This document shows, piece by piece, positions 33,868 to 43,921 of a DNA stretch of 64,000 bases. Below the pieces are notes generated by a model that saw nothing but the letters and a program-made list of their open reading frames with translations, was not told where the DNA came from and did no database searches. Every line of letters starts with the position of its first letter. The first letter of the stretch is position 1. The DNA is taken from positions 1,736,001-1,800,000 of the forward strand of contig NZ_CP079801.1 in assembly GCF_021545785.1 (NCBI RefSeq), written 5' to 3'. The position numbers and the translations under genes were made by a program. The stretch comes from Halopseudomonas maritima (lineage in GTDB: Bacteria > Pseudomonadota > Gammaproteobacteria > Pseudomonadales > Pseudomonadaceae).

Positions 33868-35592
33868 TCAGCGGGTTGCCGTCTTGCTCAGGGTATTGAA
33901 GGCAATGTCGGTGCTGGGGAATACCTTGCCCACCTGCTGGCCAAGCCAGTCGGTGTGCTGCAGCTGATCCATCACCGGGCCCTTGACCTCGGCCAGATGC
34001 AGGCGGATATCCCGCTCGCCCAGCCCCTCGGTCAGCTCGCTGAGCATGTCCAGCCCGGTGCTGTCGATATGGTTCACGGCGGAGAGAATCAACAGCACAT
34101 CGCGGGTATCGGGATAGTCGGCCAGCGCCTGGTAGATCGCCTGCTCCACCGCCTTGGTATTGGCAAAGAAGATGTTCTCGTCGATCCGCAGGGCCAGCAG
34201 GTGCGGCTCAATCTCTACCAGATGCCGCTTGGTGTTACGGAAGTACTGGGTATCGGGCACCCGGCCGACCACCGCCACATGGGGGCGGCTGCCGCGCCAG
34301 AGCTGGGCAATGATCGAGCAGCAGATACCCAGCACAATGCCGGCTTCAATACCCAGCACCAGCACACCCATTGCCGTACCCAGCAGGGTTAGCCCCTCGG
34401 CCCGATCGTAACGCCAGGCCCGGCGCAGGCTGGGCAGGTCAACCAAGGGCACCACGGCGACCAAAATCACCGCCGCCAGCACCACCTGCGGCAACCAGGC
34501 CAGCAGCGGCGCCAGACTGATCAGAATCAGGCCGATCACAGCGGCGGCAAACACCCCCGCCAACGGGGTATTGGCGCCCGCTTCGATGTTCACGCTGGAG
34601 CGCGAAAAGCCGCCGCACACGGCAAAGCCGCCGCTCAACGCCGAGCCCAGGTTGGCCGCGCCGAGGCCCAACAGCTCGCGGTCCGGGTCGATACTCTGGC
34701 GCTTGCGCCGGGCCAGCGACTGGGCGATGGACACACTTTCGACAAAGCTCACCAGGCTGATCAGCAGCGCCGGCAACAGCAGCGCACGCAAACTCGACAC
34801 CTCCGGCGTCTGCCAGACCAGCGCCGGCAGCCCGGCCGGAATAGCACCCACCACCGGCACACCCTGCGCCGTCAGATCAGCGCCCCAGGTCACCAGCACA
34901 CCCAGCACAACCACCAGCAGCGGCGCCAGCTTGGCCAGTAGCGCCGCCACACCCTCGGGCAAGCCAAGACGCTGCAGCAACCCCGCCAGCGCATGGCGCG
35001 CAAACAGCAGCCAGCCCAGCGCCAGCAGCCCCATACCCAACACCAGGGTGTTGCTGCGCTGCCACTGGGTAAACAGCTCAGCCGGGCTGGCCGGCCAGTC
35101 CGCCAGACCAAACAGCTTGGGCAGTTGGCTGAGCACAATCAGAATCGCCGCGCCGCTGATAAAGCCGTTAATCACCGGGTGGCTGAGAAAGTTGGCCAGA
35201 AAGCCGAGGCGCAGCAGGCCGAAGGCAAACAGCATCACCCCCGACAGCAGCGCCAGCCAGATCGCCAGTTGCAGATAATCTGCCGACCCCGCCACCGCCA
35301 GCGGCGCCAGCAGCGTGGCGGTCATCAGCCCGGTGACGGCCACCGGGCCGACCGACATGGTCATGCTGCTGCCAAACAGCGCATACCCCAGCAGCGGCAG
35401 CAGACTGGCGTACAGGCCGATCTGCACCGGCAAGCCAGCCAGCATCGCGTAGGCCATGCTTTGCGGGATAATCATGATGCCCACCACTAGGCCAGCGGTC
35501 AGATCACCTGCCAGCCAGGCACGGCGGTACTGGCGCATCCAGCCAAACAGCGCATTGCTGCCCGGCGGCTGCAGACGCGGCGACTCGCTCAC
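33868..35592 (-). CDS. SulP-family anion transporter with STAS domain
   Basis: 574 residues. About 11-14 membrane helices cover residues 25-430; IIPQSMAYAMLAGLP and SSSMTMSVGPVAV-like stretches are family hallmarks. The cytoplasmic STAS domain (about 450-560) contains NHIDSTGLDML. It likely carries sulfate, bicarbonate or another oxyanion. The start overlaps the PmpB-like gene by ATGA (35589-35592), so it belongs to the BigR-type operon and sulfate or related sulfur anions are favoured. Confidence 0.9.
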   Translation of the reverse strand: MSESPRLQPPGSNALFGWMRQYRRAWLAGDLTAGLVVGIMIIPQSMAYAMLAGLPVQIGLYASLLPLLGYALFGSSMTMSVGPVAVTGLMTATLLAPLAVAGSADYLQLAIWLALLSGVMLFAFGLLRLGFLANFLSHPVINGFISGAAILIVLSQLPKLFGLADWPASPAELFTQWQRSNTLVLGMGLLALGWLLFARHALAGLLQRLGLPEGVAALLAKLAPLLVVVLGVLVTWGADLTAQGVPVVGAIPAGLPALVWQTPEVSSLRALLLPALLISLVSFVESVSIAQSLARRKRQSIDPDRELLGLGAANLGSALSGGFAVCGGFSRSSVNIEAGANTPLAGVFAAAVIGLILISLAPLLAWLPQVVLAAVILVAVVPLVDLPSLRRAWRYDRAEGLTLLGTAMGVLVLGIEAGIVLGICCSIIAQLWRGSRPHVAVVGRVPDTQYFRNTKRHLVEIEPHLLALRIDENIFFANTKAVEQAIYQALADYPDTRDVLLILSAVNHIDSTGLDMLSELTEGLGERDIRLHLAEVKGPVMDQLQHTDWLGQQVGKVFPSTDIAFNTLSKTATR

Positions 35593-36008
35593 AGGCTCAC
35601 CCGGCGGTCAAACTGCCCGAACAGCCACATGCCAAGCAACATGGCGGCAACAAACACCAGCGCCTGCGGAATCAGCGCCGAGGCCGCCACCAGCGCCGGC
35701 CCCGGGCAGAAGCCAGCCACCCCCCAACCAGCACCAAACAGCAGGCTGCCGATCACCAGGCGCCGATCAACCTGGCGGTTGCTCGGCAGCTGGGCCTGCT
35801 CGCCGCGCAAGGTGGTGCCGCGCCGCTGAACCCATTGCATGGGCACAAAGGCCACAGCAATCGCACCGACCATCACCAGCGCCAGCGATGGGTCCCAGGC
35901 GCCCGCCAGATCAAGAAAGCCCAGCACCTTGGCCGGGTTGGCCATGCCGGAAATCAACAGGCCAAGGCCAAACAGCAAGCCGCTGATCACTGCAAACACC
36001 CCTCGCAT
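35589..36008 (-). CDS. pmpB: YeeE/YedE-like (PmpB-type, DUF6691) membrane protein
   Basis: 139 residues, four helices. It matches the second half of YeeE-type sulfur-compound transporters: FGLGLLISGMANPAKVLGFLD and GWGVAGFCPGPAL, where the Cys is thought to relay thiosulfate or persulfide sulfur. It pairs with the preceding PmpA-like gene, three bases away. Confidence 0.88.
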   Translation of the reverse strand: MRGVFAVISGLLFGLGLLISGMANPAKVLGFLDLAGAWDPSLALVMVGAIAVAFVPMQWVQRRGTTLRGEQAQLPSNRQVDRRLVIGSLLFGAGWGVAGFCPGPALVAASALIPQALVFVAAMLLGMWLFGQFDRRVSL

Positions 36009-36011
36009 GGT

Positions 36012-36443
36012 TCAGACTCCCAACAGATGACGCAGGAAAAACACGATGGCAAAGCCCGCGCCCATGAAGCTCAGGGTAGCCACCAACGAGCGCAGCGACA
36101 GCCGCGACAAGCCGCACACCCCGTGACCACTGGTGCAACCGGAGCCAAGCCGCGAGCCAAACCCCACCAGCAGGCCCGCCACCACCAGCGCAACCGGCCC
36201 GGCATCAACCTGCACGCTGATTTCACCGGCCAGCGCCAGATATAACCAGGGCGCCAGCAGCAAGCCGAGTACAAAGAGTAACGCCTCACCGTTGCCCGTC
36301 TGCGCTGACAACAGGCGACCGACCAGCCCGCTGATGCCGGCGATGCGGCCATTGAACAGCATCAGCAAGGCCGCCGCCGCGCCGATCAGCGCGCCGCCCA
36401 GCAGCGCAGACAACGGCGTGAAGGCAACCCAGTCAATGCTCAT
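36012..36443 (-). CDS. pmpA: YeeE/YedE-like (PmpA-type) membrane protein
   Basis: 143 residues from the ATG at 36443, with GGAG seven bases upstream. The family signature GSGCTSGHGVCGLSRLS with two cysteines is present. It forms a two-part channel with the PmpB-like protein. The start overlaps the end of the ArsR gene by 11 bases. Related proteins move thiosulfate-like or persulfide sulfur and are controlled by BigR-type repressors, as here. Confidence 0.88.
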   Translation of the reverse strand: MSIDWVAFTPLSALLGGALIGAAAALLMLFNGRIAGISGLVGRLLSAQTGNGEALLFVLGLLLAPWLYLALAGEISVQVDAGPVALVVAGLLVGFGSRLGSGCTSGHGVCGLSRLSLRSLVATLSFMGAGFAIVFFLRHLLGV

Positions 36444-36759
36444 CCGGGGTCTCCTCGGCACAGTACAGGCCGTACAGGGTATGCAGAATCGCCAGCGCCT
36501 CGCGGCTGGCCACCCGATAGTAGACCTGCTTGCCTTCACGGCGGGTGTCTACCAGCCCCTCGCGGCGGAGCACCGCCAGTTGCTGCGACAGGGTCGGCTG
36601 CACGATGCCCAGCAGCGCTTCCAGTTCGCCGACATTGCGCTCACCGTCCACCAGCTGGCAAAGCAGCAGCAGCCGGTCACGATTGGCCAGCGCCTTAAGC
36701 AGCTGATGGGCCTGATCAGCGGAACTGCGCAGACGCTGCAGGTCAGTGTGATTGTTCAT
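36433..36759 (-). CDS. bigR: ArsR-family persulfide-type repressor (BigR/SqrR-like)
   Basis: 108 residues from the ATG at 36759. The winged helix contains NVGELEALLGIVQPTLSQQLAVLRREGLV. Cys34 (in LLLLCQL) and Cys100 (in LYGLYC) are 66 residues apart, the same spacing as Cys41 and Cys107 of SqrR, which form a polysulfide bridge when sulfide stress occurs. It is the first gene of a PmpA-PmpB-SulP operon. The ribosome site is weak and the longer frame upstream reads through the AT-rich operator, so I reject it. Confidence 0.88.
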   Translation of the reverse strand: MNNHTDLQRLRSSADQAHQLLKALANRDRLLLLCQLVDGERNVGELEALLGIVQPTLSQQLAVLRREGLVDTRREGKQVYYRVASREALAILHTLYGLYCAEETPDEH

Positions 36760-36796
36760 GAAAGCACCAGGATCTTGTGCACGATTCCGTTGACCG

Positions 36797-36820
36797 ACAA
36801 TATATAAAAAAATAGATTGT
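36797..36820. promoter_or_regulatory. AT-rich palindrome, probable BigR-type operator
   Basis: The ends ACAATATA and TAGATTGT form an imperfect palindrome around an A run, 37 bases before the ArsR start. BigR operators are also AT-rich palindromes. Autorepression of the operon is therefore likely. Confidence 0.6.
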
Positions 36821-37000
36821 TTGCAAGCCGCCGCGCAGCCAGCCCCCTCGAGCAGCGTCTGCACCTGCACACGACAGGATCAGTTGGCGCGCGTACCAGG
36901 GCTGATGGGCCATCATCAGGCAAACGCACGGCGCTGGCACCCGACGGGTGCTTTGGCCGATACTGCCGGCTCGCAACGACAACCACAGGAGACCTCGCCC

Positions 37001-37774
37001 ATGACCACCTCGCGCTTTGACCTGACCGGCAAGACTGCCCTGATTACCGGCGCCTCCAGCGGCCTTGGTGCCCACTTTGCCCGCGTGCTGGCTGCTGCTG
37101 GTGCCCGTGTGGTCGTGGCGGCCCGCCGCGCCGAGCGCCTGTCTGCGCTGGTCGACGAACTCAAGCAGCAGGGTTATGAAGCGCTGGCCGTGACCATGGA
37201 CGTGACCGACGCCGACAGCATCGACGCCGGTTTCAACGCCGCCGAGCAGGCCTTTGGCGTCTGCGACATCCTGGTCAACAACGCCGGTATCGGTGACCCG
37301 GTGCCCTTCCTCGACATGGACGAGGGCAACTGGCGCAGCATGCTCGACACCAACCTGGACGGCGCCTGGCGCGTTGCCCATCGCGGCTGCAAGGCCATGG
37401 CCGGCAGCGGCCAGGGCGGCAGCGTGATCAATATCGCCTCGATTCTCGGCCTGCGCGTGGGCAAGGCGCTGACCCACTACGCAGTGGCCAAGGCCGGCGT
37501 GGTACAGTTGACCAAGGCCATGGCCATGGAACTGGCCAAGAACCAGATCCGCGTCAACGCCATTGCACCCGGCTACTTCCGCACCGAAATGAACTCGGAT
37601 TACTTCGACACAGAGCACGGCCAGAACTACGTGCGCAGCAAAGTGCCGATGGCACGCCTGGGCCAGCTGGAAGAGCTGGACGGCCCACTGCTGCTGCTTG
37701 CCAGCGAGGCTGGCTCGTTCATGACCGGCACCATCATCAATGTGGACGGCGGACACGTAAACAACAGCCTGTAA
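37001..37774 (+). CDS. SDR-family oxidoreductase
   Basis: 257 residues. GASSGLG (cofactor), NNAGIGD, catalytic Ser in NIASILG, and YAVAK supply the classical SDR site; the C-terminus ends GTIINVDGGHVNNSL as in FabG-like enzymes. GGAG lies nine bases before the ATG. It is divergent from the BigR-type operon and followed by a hairpin. Substrate unknown. Confidence 0.88.
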   Translation: MTTSRFDLTGKTALITGASSGLGAHFARVLAAAGARVVVAARRAERLSALVDELKQQGYEALAVTMDVTDADSIDAGFNAAEQAFGVCDILVNNAGIGDPVPFLDMDEGNWRSMLDTNLDGAWRVAHRGCKAMAGSGQGGSVINIASILGLRVGKALTHYAVAKAGVVQLTKAMAMELAKNQIRVNAIAPGYFRTEMNSDYFDTEHGQNYVRSKVPMARLGQLEELDGPLLLLASEAGSFMTGTIINVDGGHVNNSL

Positions 37775-37801
37775 CGCCCCTGAGCCAGTTGTCGCAACGC
37801 T

Positions 37802-37821
37802 GGCTTGCCGCCCGGCAAGCC
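37802..37821 (+). terminator. Terminator-like hairpin after SDR gene
   Basis: A perfect 9-bp stem (37802-37810 with 37813-37821) with a 2-base loop is followed by a short mixed tract (CTATCTTG). It probably ends or weakens the SDR transcript before the kinase gene. Confidence 0.55.
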
Positions 37822-37871
37822 GCTATCTTGAAGCGTAAACCCTCTGGCAGCGGACCCAGACGATCTCATCC

Positions 37872-40800
37872 ATGACCACACCAGACCACGCAAGCAACGG
37901 ACGCATCGCCCTGGCCCTCGGTATGCTGCTCGTGACCCTGTGCTTTCTCTACCTGGGGACCAGCGCCTGGCAACATCGGGAAGAGGAGTGGCGCAACCTG
38001 CAGTATCAGACGGTCGATGGCGACCTGCGCAGGCTGCAGCAACAGGAGGAGGCGTTGCGTCAGCAGGCGAAGATTGCGGTGTTTGGCCTCAGCGAGGACC
38101 CGGATCTACGCCGTTTGCTGCGGCGCGTTGCCTATCTGGTGGAGCACTATGGCCTGGATGATCCCGAGGTTGCACGCCTGCGAGCCCAGATCGCCAAAGA
38201 CCTGTCCGGCTTTTGGCAGCTGCTGCAACAGGCCGGCGCCAAGGAGCTGCAAATCCATCTGGCGCCTGACAGCACCGCGCTGCTGCGCATGCAACGTCCG
38301 GAGCGCTGGGGCGACCGTGCTGACAGCAAGCACCCGTTGCTGCAGTACAGCCAGCAGCATGGTGAACGGGCGGATGGCCTGGCGCTCTACCCTGGCGGCA
38401 CCAGCGAGAGCGCCGTTGCGCCGGTGTTTGCCAGCGACGCCAGCGGCAGCAGGGTGATCGCCACCCTGCAGGTCGGCTTTCCGACCTTCGCCCAGTACAC
38501 CGGCCCGACCGACCAGGCACTGGCGCTGCTGGTACGTCCTTTCCACCTGGACGGCCATCAGCACGACAGCCCGCTGCACAAGATAGATACCGGCCGCTGG
38601 CTGCTGGCTGATAGCCCCGGGACCGTTGATCTCGAAATGCTCAACCAGGCAGCCCAGGTCACCCGCAGTATCGCCAACCCGCACTTGTTTAAGCACGGCG
38701 AACAACTCTGGCTGGCCAGCCTGCTGCCCCGAGCCGCCTACACGCTGAACGTCAACGAAGCAGAACACCCTGCCGCGCTGATGCTCTGGCGCGACATGAC
38801 CGAGGCCTACACCGCCCACCGGCACGACTTGCTGCACCTGGCCGGCAACTGGTTGCTGGCCTGGTTTACCGCCATCACCCTGTTTACCCTGCTGCTGATC
38901 TACACACGCCGCGCCGCCAGCCGTCAGATGGCGCTGCACGCCGAGGCCATCAGCAATGAAAGCCAACGCCGCGAACGGGACCGCCGTCTGCTGGAGATCA
39001 TCAGCCACGCGCAGTCAGCCTATATCCAACGCAACGAGATGGCCGCCAGCCTGCAACGCTTGCTGGAACAGATTCTTGGCCTGACCGGCTACGGCCGTGC
39101 AGACTTTTTGCAGGCCCTGCCGAACGACGACGGCCAACTGCAGCTGCACAGTCTCGCCAGCAGCACCAGCGATCCGGTGCCGGCAGCGCTACAGCCAACC
39201 CTCACTCAAGTACTGCGCGAATCCCATCCGCAGCAACGGCTGGCCAGCGAGGCCCAGGGCATGCCACGGGCGCTGGTGCTACCGCTGATTTTTGCCGGTC
39301 GCCAGTTCGGTGTGCTGGCGCTGTCCGGCGGCGAGCAGCCGCTGAACCCTGACCTGCGCGCCTTTCTCGCGCCGCTGCAAACCGCGCTCGGCCAATTGCT
39401 GGACGCCCTGCGCCAACGTCGGGAAAACGAAACCATGCAGCGTGGGCTGGAGCGCCAGCGCCAGGCCTTGCGGCAACTTAACAAGATCGCCGCAGACCCC
39501 GGCCAGAGCTACCAGCAGCGGATGGTGCGCTTGCTGGACCTGGGCTGTGACTACCTGCGGCTGGATCTCGGGCTGATCAGTCACATCGAGCAGGACAAGT
39601 ACCGGGTCGAAGCCGCCAGCAGCAGTAGCGACGCCCCTACGGTCGGCACCGAGTTCGAGTTGGCCCAGACTTACTGCTCTCTGACCTACCAGGCGAACGA
39701 CGCGCTGGTCATCGACAGCATGGAGCATTCACGCTTCAGCGGGCATCCCTGCTATCAATCGTTTGGCCTGGAGAGCTATATCGGTATCGTCCTGGTCGTC
39801 GACGGCCAGCGCTTTGGCACCCTCAACTTCTCCAGTGCCAACACCCGCGCGCAACCCTTCGACGAAGTGGACATGGACTTTATCCGGCTATGCGGGCGCT
39901 GGTGCAGCAACCTGCTTGAGCAAGCCGCGGGTGAACAGCAGCGCGAGGCCCTGCTGCAGCGCTTCCGGAAGCTCACCCAACACTTGCCGGGCATGGTGTA
40001 TCAGTATCAGGTAGACAGCAGCAGTGGGCGCAGCTGGTTCCCCTACAGCAGCGAGGGCATTGGCGACATCTACGACATGACGCCCGACCAGGCGGCGCAG
40101 GACGCCCAGCCAGCCATCGACCTGATTCATCCGGACGATTGGCAACAGGTGGCGCAGGACATCCAGCGCTCCAGCGAACAGCTCAGCGACTGGCGCTCCG
40201 AATTCCGCGTGCGTCACCCGCGCCTGGGTGAAATCTGGGTTGCCGGCTACGCCAGCCCTGAGCGCCTGGATAACGGCGACCTGATGTGGCACGGTTTTAT
40301 CGCTGATGTCAGCGCTCGCAGGCACATCCAGCAACGGCTCGACGAGGAGCTCGCACGGCTGGCGCGCATCATCCAGGCCACCGGCGTTGGCAGCTGGGAG
40401 TGGGATATCGGTAGCCGCCAAATGGAGGCCAGCCCGCGCTGGTTCCAGATGCTCGGCTATCAACCCGAAGACCTGAGCCCGCTGACGATCGATGCATGGA
40501 CCGATCTGCTGCACCCCGATGACGTCGCCGACGCCCTTGAACAACTGCACACCCACCTGCGCGGCCACTCCGACTACCTGCGCTACCTGTCCCGTGCCCG
40601 GCACCGTGAAGGTCACTGGATATGGATTCAGAGCCAGGGCCAGGTAACTGCCCGTGATCCACAGGGCCGGGCGCTGACCCTTAGCGGCATCCACGCCGAT
40701 GTCAGTGCCGAGATGCGTGCCAACGAAAAAGTGCGCGAAGCCCGCAGCTATCTCAGTGCGGTCATCAACGCGTCTACCGAAGTCGCGATTATCGCTGCCG

Positions 40801-42233
40801 ACCCGCAAGGCCAGATCAGTCTGTTCAACAGCGGCGCAGAACGGCTGCTTGGCTACCACAGCGACGAGGTCGTCGGTAAGCATTCCCCTCTGCACTTTCA
40901 CCTGCCCGAGGAGCTCGCGGAGCGCAGTGCCCAGCTCAGTGCCCAGCTCGGTTATCCGGTGGAAGGGCTGGAGGTCTTTCTGCACGAGCCGCGCGGCGGC
41001 GAACCCCAAGTCAACGCCTGGACCTACCAGCGCAAGGATGGCAGCCGTCGCCAGGTCAAGCTGACCATTACCCGCATCGCCGACAGCCAAGATCACTTGA
41101 TCGGCTTTCTCGGCATGGCGACCGACATCACCGAGCTGATCCAGACCACACGGGCCCTGCAGAACAGCGAGTCACGCTACCGCAGCATGGTCAGCAACCT
41201 GCCCGGCGCGGTCTATCGCTGCCCCGCCGTCGAGGACCGGCGCATGACCTACATGAGCCACGGTATTGAGCGCATCAGCGGCTATCCGGCCAGCGACTTT
41301 ATCGACAACCACCAACGCAGCTATGCCAGCATCATCCTGCCCGAAGACCTGCCCATCACCCTGCAGCACCTTGAGCTGGCAGAGGATGACCCCAGCTTCG
41401 AGATCACCTATCGCCTGGTACACGCCAATGGCCATCTGGTGCAGGTGCGTGAAAAGGGCCGTGGCGAGTTTGACAGCAGTGGTCAACTGCAGAGTTTTGA
41501 CGGCTTTATCTGGGATGTGACCGAGCAGGCGCGCGTAGAGCAAATGAAAAGCCAGTTCGTCTCCACTGTCAGCCACGAGCTGCGTACCCCGCTGACCGCC
41601 ATCAACGGCTCGCTCAAGCTGATGCACGGCGGCGCGCTGGGCGAGGTGCCCGAGCGCATGCGCTCGCTGCTGGACATTGCGGTGCAGAACAGCGACACCC
41701 TGATAGGGCTGATCAACGACCTGCTGGACATGGACAAGCTGGCCGCAGGCAAACTGGCCGTACAGCTGACGCCACAACCTTTGCAGCCCTTGCTGGAGCA
41801 GGCATTGCAGCGCAACCAGACTTACGCCGCGCAGTACCGGATCGAGCAGCACCTGGGCCAGGTTGACGACGTGATTGTGAACGTAGACGCCCAACGCCTT
41901 GGGCAGATTCTCAGCAACTACCTGTCCAACGCCGCCAAGTTCTCCCATTCCGGTGGTCGCGTTACGCTGAGTGCCCAGGCCGCCGAGGGGTGGGTGCGGA
42001 TCAGCGTCCAGGACCAGGGCATCGGCATTCCCGAACAGGAGCAGGCGCGCATCTTTGAAAAGTTCTTCCAGGTCGACAGTTCCAATACCCGGCAACGCGC
42101 CGGCTCCGGGCTGGGGTTGGCCATTAGCCGCGAACTCGCCCAACGCATGCACGGCGACGTTGGGTTTGATTCCAAGCCGGAACAGGGTTCATGCTTCTGG
42201 CTACAGCTGCCGCTGGCTGACGAGCTAGGCTAG
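37872..42233 (+). CDS. Large membrane histidine kinase with two GAF and four PAS domains
   Basis: 1453 residues. Two membrane helices (about 11-30 and 318-340) bracket a periplasmic sensor of Cache-like size. Cytoplasmic domains run GAF-like (370-510), GAF (545-690), PAS (700-820), PAS (830-950), PAS (965-1085) and PAS (1100-1220). Then come HisKA with SHELRTPL (phospho-acceptor His1235) and the HATPase with ILSNYLSNAAKFS, DQGIGIP and GSGLGLAI. There is no receiver on the protein itself. The following kinase, receiver and Hpt genes are likely partners. Confidence 0.93.
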   Translation: MTTPDHASNGRIALALGMLLVTLCFLYLGTSAWQHREEEWRNLQYQTVDGDLRRLQQQEEALRQQAKIAVFGLSEDPDLRRLLRRVAYLVEHYGLDDPEVARLRAQIAKDLSGFWQLLQQAGAKELQIHLAPDSTALLRMQRPERWGDRADSKHPLLQYSQQHGERADGLALYPGGTSESAVAPVFASDASGSRVIATLQVGFPTFAQYTGPTDQALALLVRPFHLDGHQHDSPLHKIDTGRWLLADSPGTVDLEMLNQAAQVTRSIANPHLFKHGEQLWLASLLPRAAYTLNVNEAEHPAALMLWRDMTEAYTAHRHDLLHLAGNWLLAWFTAITLFTLLLIYTRRAASRQMALHAEAISNESQRRERDRRLLEIISHAQSAYIQRNEMAASLQRLLEQILGLTGYGRADFLQALPNDDGQLQLHSLASSTSDPVPAALQPTLTQVLRESHPQQRLASEAQGMPRALVLPLIFAGRQFGVLALSGGEQPLNPDLRAFLAPLQTALGQLLDALRQRRENETMQRGLERQRQALRQLNKIAADPGQSYQQRMVRLLDLGCDYLRLDLGLISHIEQDKYRVEAASSSSDAPTVGTEFELAQTYCSLTYQANDALVIDSMEHSRFSGHPCYQSFGLESYIGIVLVVDGQRFGTLNFSSANTRAQPFDEVDMDFIRLCGRWCSNLLEQAAGEQQREALLQRFRKLTQHLPGMVYQYQVDSSSGRSWFPYSSEGIGDIYDMTPDQAAQDAQPAIDLIHPDDWQQVAQDIQRSSEQLSDWRSEFRVRHPRLGEIWVAGYASPERLDNGDLMWHGFIADVSARRHIQQRLDEELARLARIIQATGVGSWEWDIGSRQMEASPRWFQMLGYQPEDLSPLTIDAWTDLLHPDDVADALEQLHTHLRGHSDYLRYLSRARHREGHWIWIQSQGQVTARDPQGRALTLSGIHADVSAEMRANEKVREARSYLSAVINASTEVAIIAADPQGQISLFNSGAERLLGYHSDEVVGKHSPLHFHLPEELAERSAQLSAQLGYPVEGLEVFLHEPRGGEPQVNAWTYQRKDGSRRQVKLTITRIADSQDHLIGFLGMATDITELIQTTRALQNSESRYRSMVSNLPGAVYRCPAVEDRRMTYMSHGIERISGYPASDFIDNHQRSYASIILPEDLPITLQHLELAEDDPSFEITYRLVHANGHLVQVREKGRGEFDSSGQLQSFDGFIWDVTEQARVEQMKSQFVSTVSHELRTPLTAINGSLKLMHGGALGEVPERMRSLLDIAVQNSDTLIGLINDLLDMDKLAAGKLAVQLTPQPLQPLLEQALQRNQTYAAQYRIEQHLGQVDDVIVNVDAQRLGQILSNYLSNAAKFSHSGGRVTLSAQAAEGWVRISVQDQGIGIPEQEQARIFEKFFQVDSSNTRQRAGSGLGLAISRELAQRMHGDVGFDSKPEQGSCFWLQLPLADELG

Positions 42234-42251
42234 GCAAGCGGAGGGGGCAGA

Positions 42252-43862
42252 GTGAAGCAAGAACACGACACAGCAGACAATCGCGAAGCGCGCCGGCTAG
42301 AAGCGCTGGCCCGCCTGCAGATTCTCGACACCCCCAGCGAGCAAGCCTTTGATGACCTGACCGAGCTGGCCGCACGCTGGCTGCAAACCCCTATCGCCCT
42401 GGTGTCGCTAGTCGACGATCAGCGCCAATGGTTCAAGAGTCGCGTCGGTCTGGAACCCGACCAAACCCCGCGCGAAATGGCGTTCTGCGTACACGCCATT
42501 CAAGCCCGTGACCTGCTGGTGGTCCGCGACGCCACCCGCGATAGCCGCTTTCGCGACAACCCGCTGGTCACCGGAGACCCCAACATCCGTTTTTACGCCG
42601 GCGTGCCGATCGCCAGTCCGGAGGGTGAGCTGATAGGCACCCTGTGCGTAATCGACCAGGTGCCGCGTCAGCTCTCAGCCGAACAACAAGACACCCTGCG
42701 CCGGCTGGCGCGCATGGCCGAATTCCAGCTACGCCTGCGCGCAAACCTGCTCGAGAGCGAGCAGCGCACCGCCGAGCTGGAGCACCAGCAGGTGCTCAAC
42801 CATCGTCTGCTCGACTCTCTCAAGGCCGGCGTGGTGGCATGCGATGACAGCGGGCAGCTAACGCTGTTCAACCGCACCGCCAGACACTGGCACGGCACCG
42901 ACGTCATGCACCTACCGCCCAGTGAGTGGGGCCGCTACTACGACCTTTATCAGGCCGACGGCCGCACGCCGTTAGCCAGCGATGCCGTCCCGCTACTGCG
43001 CGCCTGGCGCGGCGAACCCGTGGACAACGTGGAGATCAGTATCGCCGCCGCAGGCCAGCCGCTGCGCTATGTGCTGTGCAGCAGTTGCCGGTTGTATCCA
43101 GAGCGCAGCGGTCCCGGCGCCGCCATCTTGATCATGCACGACATTACCGAGATTCGTCGCGCCAGCAACCTGAAAAGCCAGTTTCTGGCAACCGTCAGCC
43201 ACGAGTTGCGCACCCCGTTGACGGCTATCAGTGGCGCCATCGGCCTGCTGCGCAGCAGCGCCGGTGACGTGCCGGCAGACACCAGCAGGCGCCTGCTGAG
43301 CATCGCCCACGACAACAGCCAGCGTCTGAGCGAACTGGTGAACGACCTGCTGGATATGGAAAAACTCGAGGCCGGCCAGCTCGATCTGCGCCTCACCACC
43401 CAGCGGCTGCGCCCTATCGTGGAGCAGGCGCTGGAAATCAACCAGCCCTATGCCGCGCGCTATCAGGTCAGCTGGGCACTGGAGCCCGGTCCGCTTGATC
43501 CGCTGGTGCACGTGGATGAGCGCCGCTTGCATCAGGTACTGGGCAACTACCTGTCCAATGCCGCCAAGTTCTCTCATCCCGGTGACCTGATCCAGGTCCG
43601 TATTGTTATCGAGGGCAGCGAGGCAGAGGTACAGGTCGTCGACCAGGGCATTGGCATTGCAGAAGATCAGCAGCGGCTGCTATTTCGCAAATTTACCCAA
43701 CTCGACAGCAGTAACGTACGCCAGCATGGCGGAACCGGTCTGGGACTGGCAATCTGCAAGGAGCTGATCGAGCGCATGCAGGGACAGGTCGGGGTGCGCT
43801 CACAAAGTGGAGCCGGCGCCTGTTTCTGGTTCCGCCTGCCACTGTTTCAGGCGGCACTGTAG
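42252..43862 (+). CDS. Soluble GAF-PAS histidine kinase
   Basis: 536 residues from a GTG at 42252, with GGAGG seven bases upstream; the next gene in a likely operon, 18 bases after the large kinase. A GAF domain (about 25-165, with DQRQWFKSRVGL and FYAGVPIASPEG), a short PAS-like linker (about 185-300), HisKA with SHELRTPL (His317) and a complete HATPase follow (NYLSNAAKFS, DQGIGIA, GGTGLGLAI). No membrane helix is visible. The catalytic halves of the two kinases are similar, suggesting an old duplication. Confidence 0.91.
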   Translation: MKQEHDTADNREARRLEALARLQILDTPSEQAFDDLTELAARWLQTPIALVSLVDDQRQWFKSRVGLEPDQTPREMAFCVHAIQARDLLVVRDATRDSRFRDNPLVTGDPNIRFYAGVPIASPEGELIGTLCVIDQVPRQLSAEQQDTLRRLARMAEFQLRLRANLLESEQRTAELEHQQVLNHRLLDSLKAGVVACDDSGQLTLFNRTARHWHGTDVMHLPPSEWGRYYDLYQADGRTPLASDAVPLLRAWRGEPVDNVEISIAAAGQPLRYVLCSSCRLYPERSGPGAAILIMHDITEIRRASNLKSQFLATVSHELRTPLTAISGAIGLLRSSAGDVPADTSRRLLSIAHDNSQRLSELVNDLLDMEKLEAGQLDLRLTTQRLRPIVEQALEINQPYAARYQVSWALEPGPLDPLVHVDERRLHQVLGNYLSNAAKFSHPGDLIQVRIVIEGSEAEVQVVDQGIGIAEDQQRLLFRKFTQLDSSNVRQHGGTGLGLAICKELIERMQGQVGVRSQSGAGACFWFRLPLFQAAL

Positions 43863-43921
43863 AGCTGTTGCGTGAACCTGCGCGGCAAATAACCATCAAT
43901 AGCTAACTGATAGGCAAGGCG

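Noticed and set aside
36760..36870. Longer start for the ArsR-type regulator
   Set aside because: The extra 37 codons cross the AT-rich palindrome, have no ribosome site and are absent from the family.
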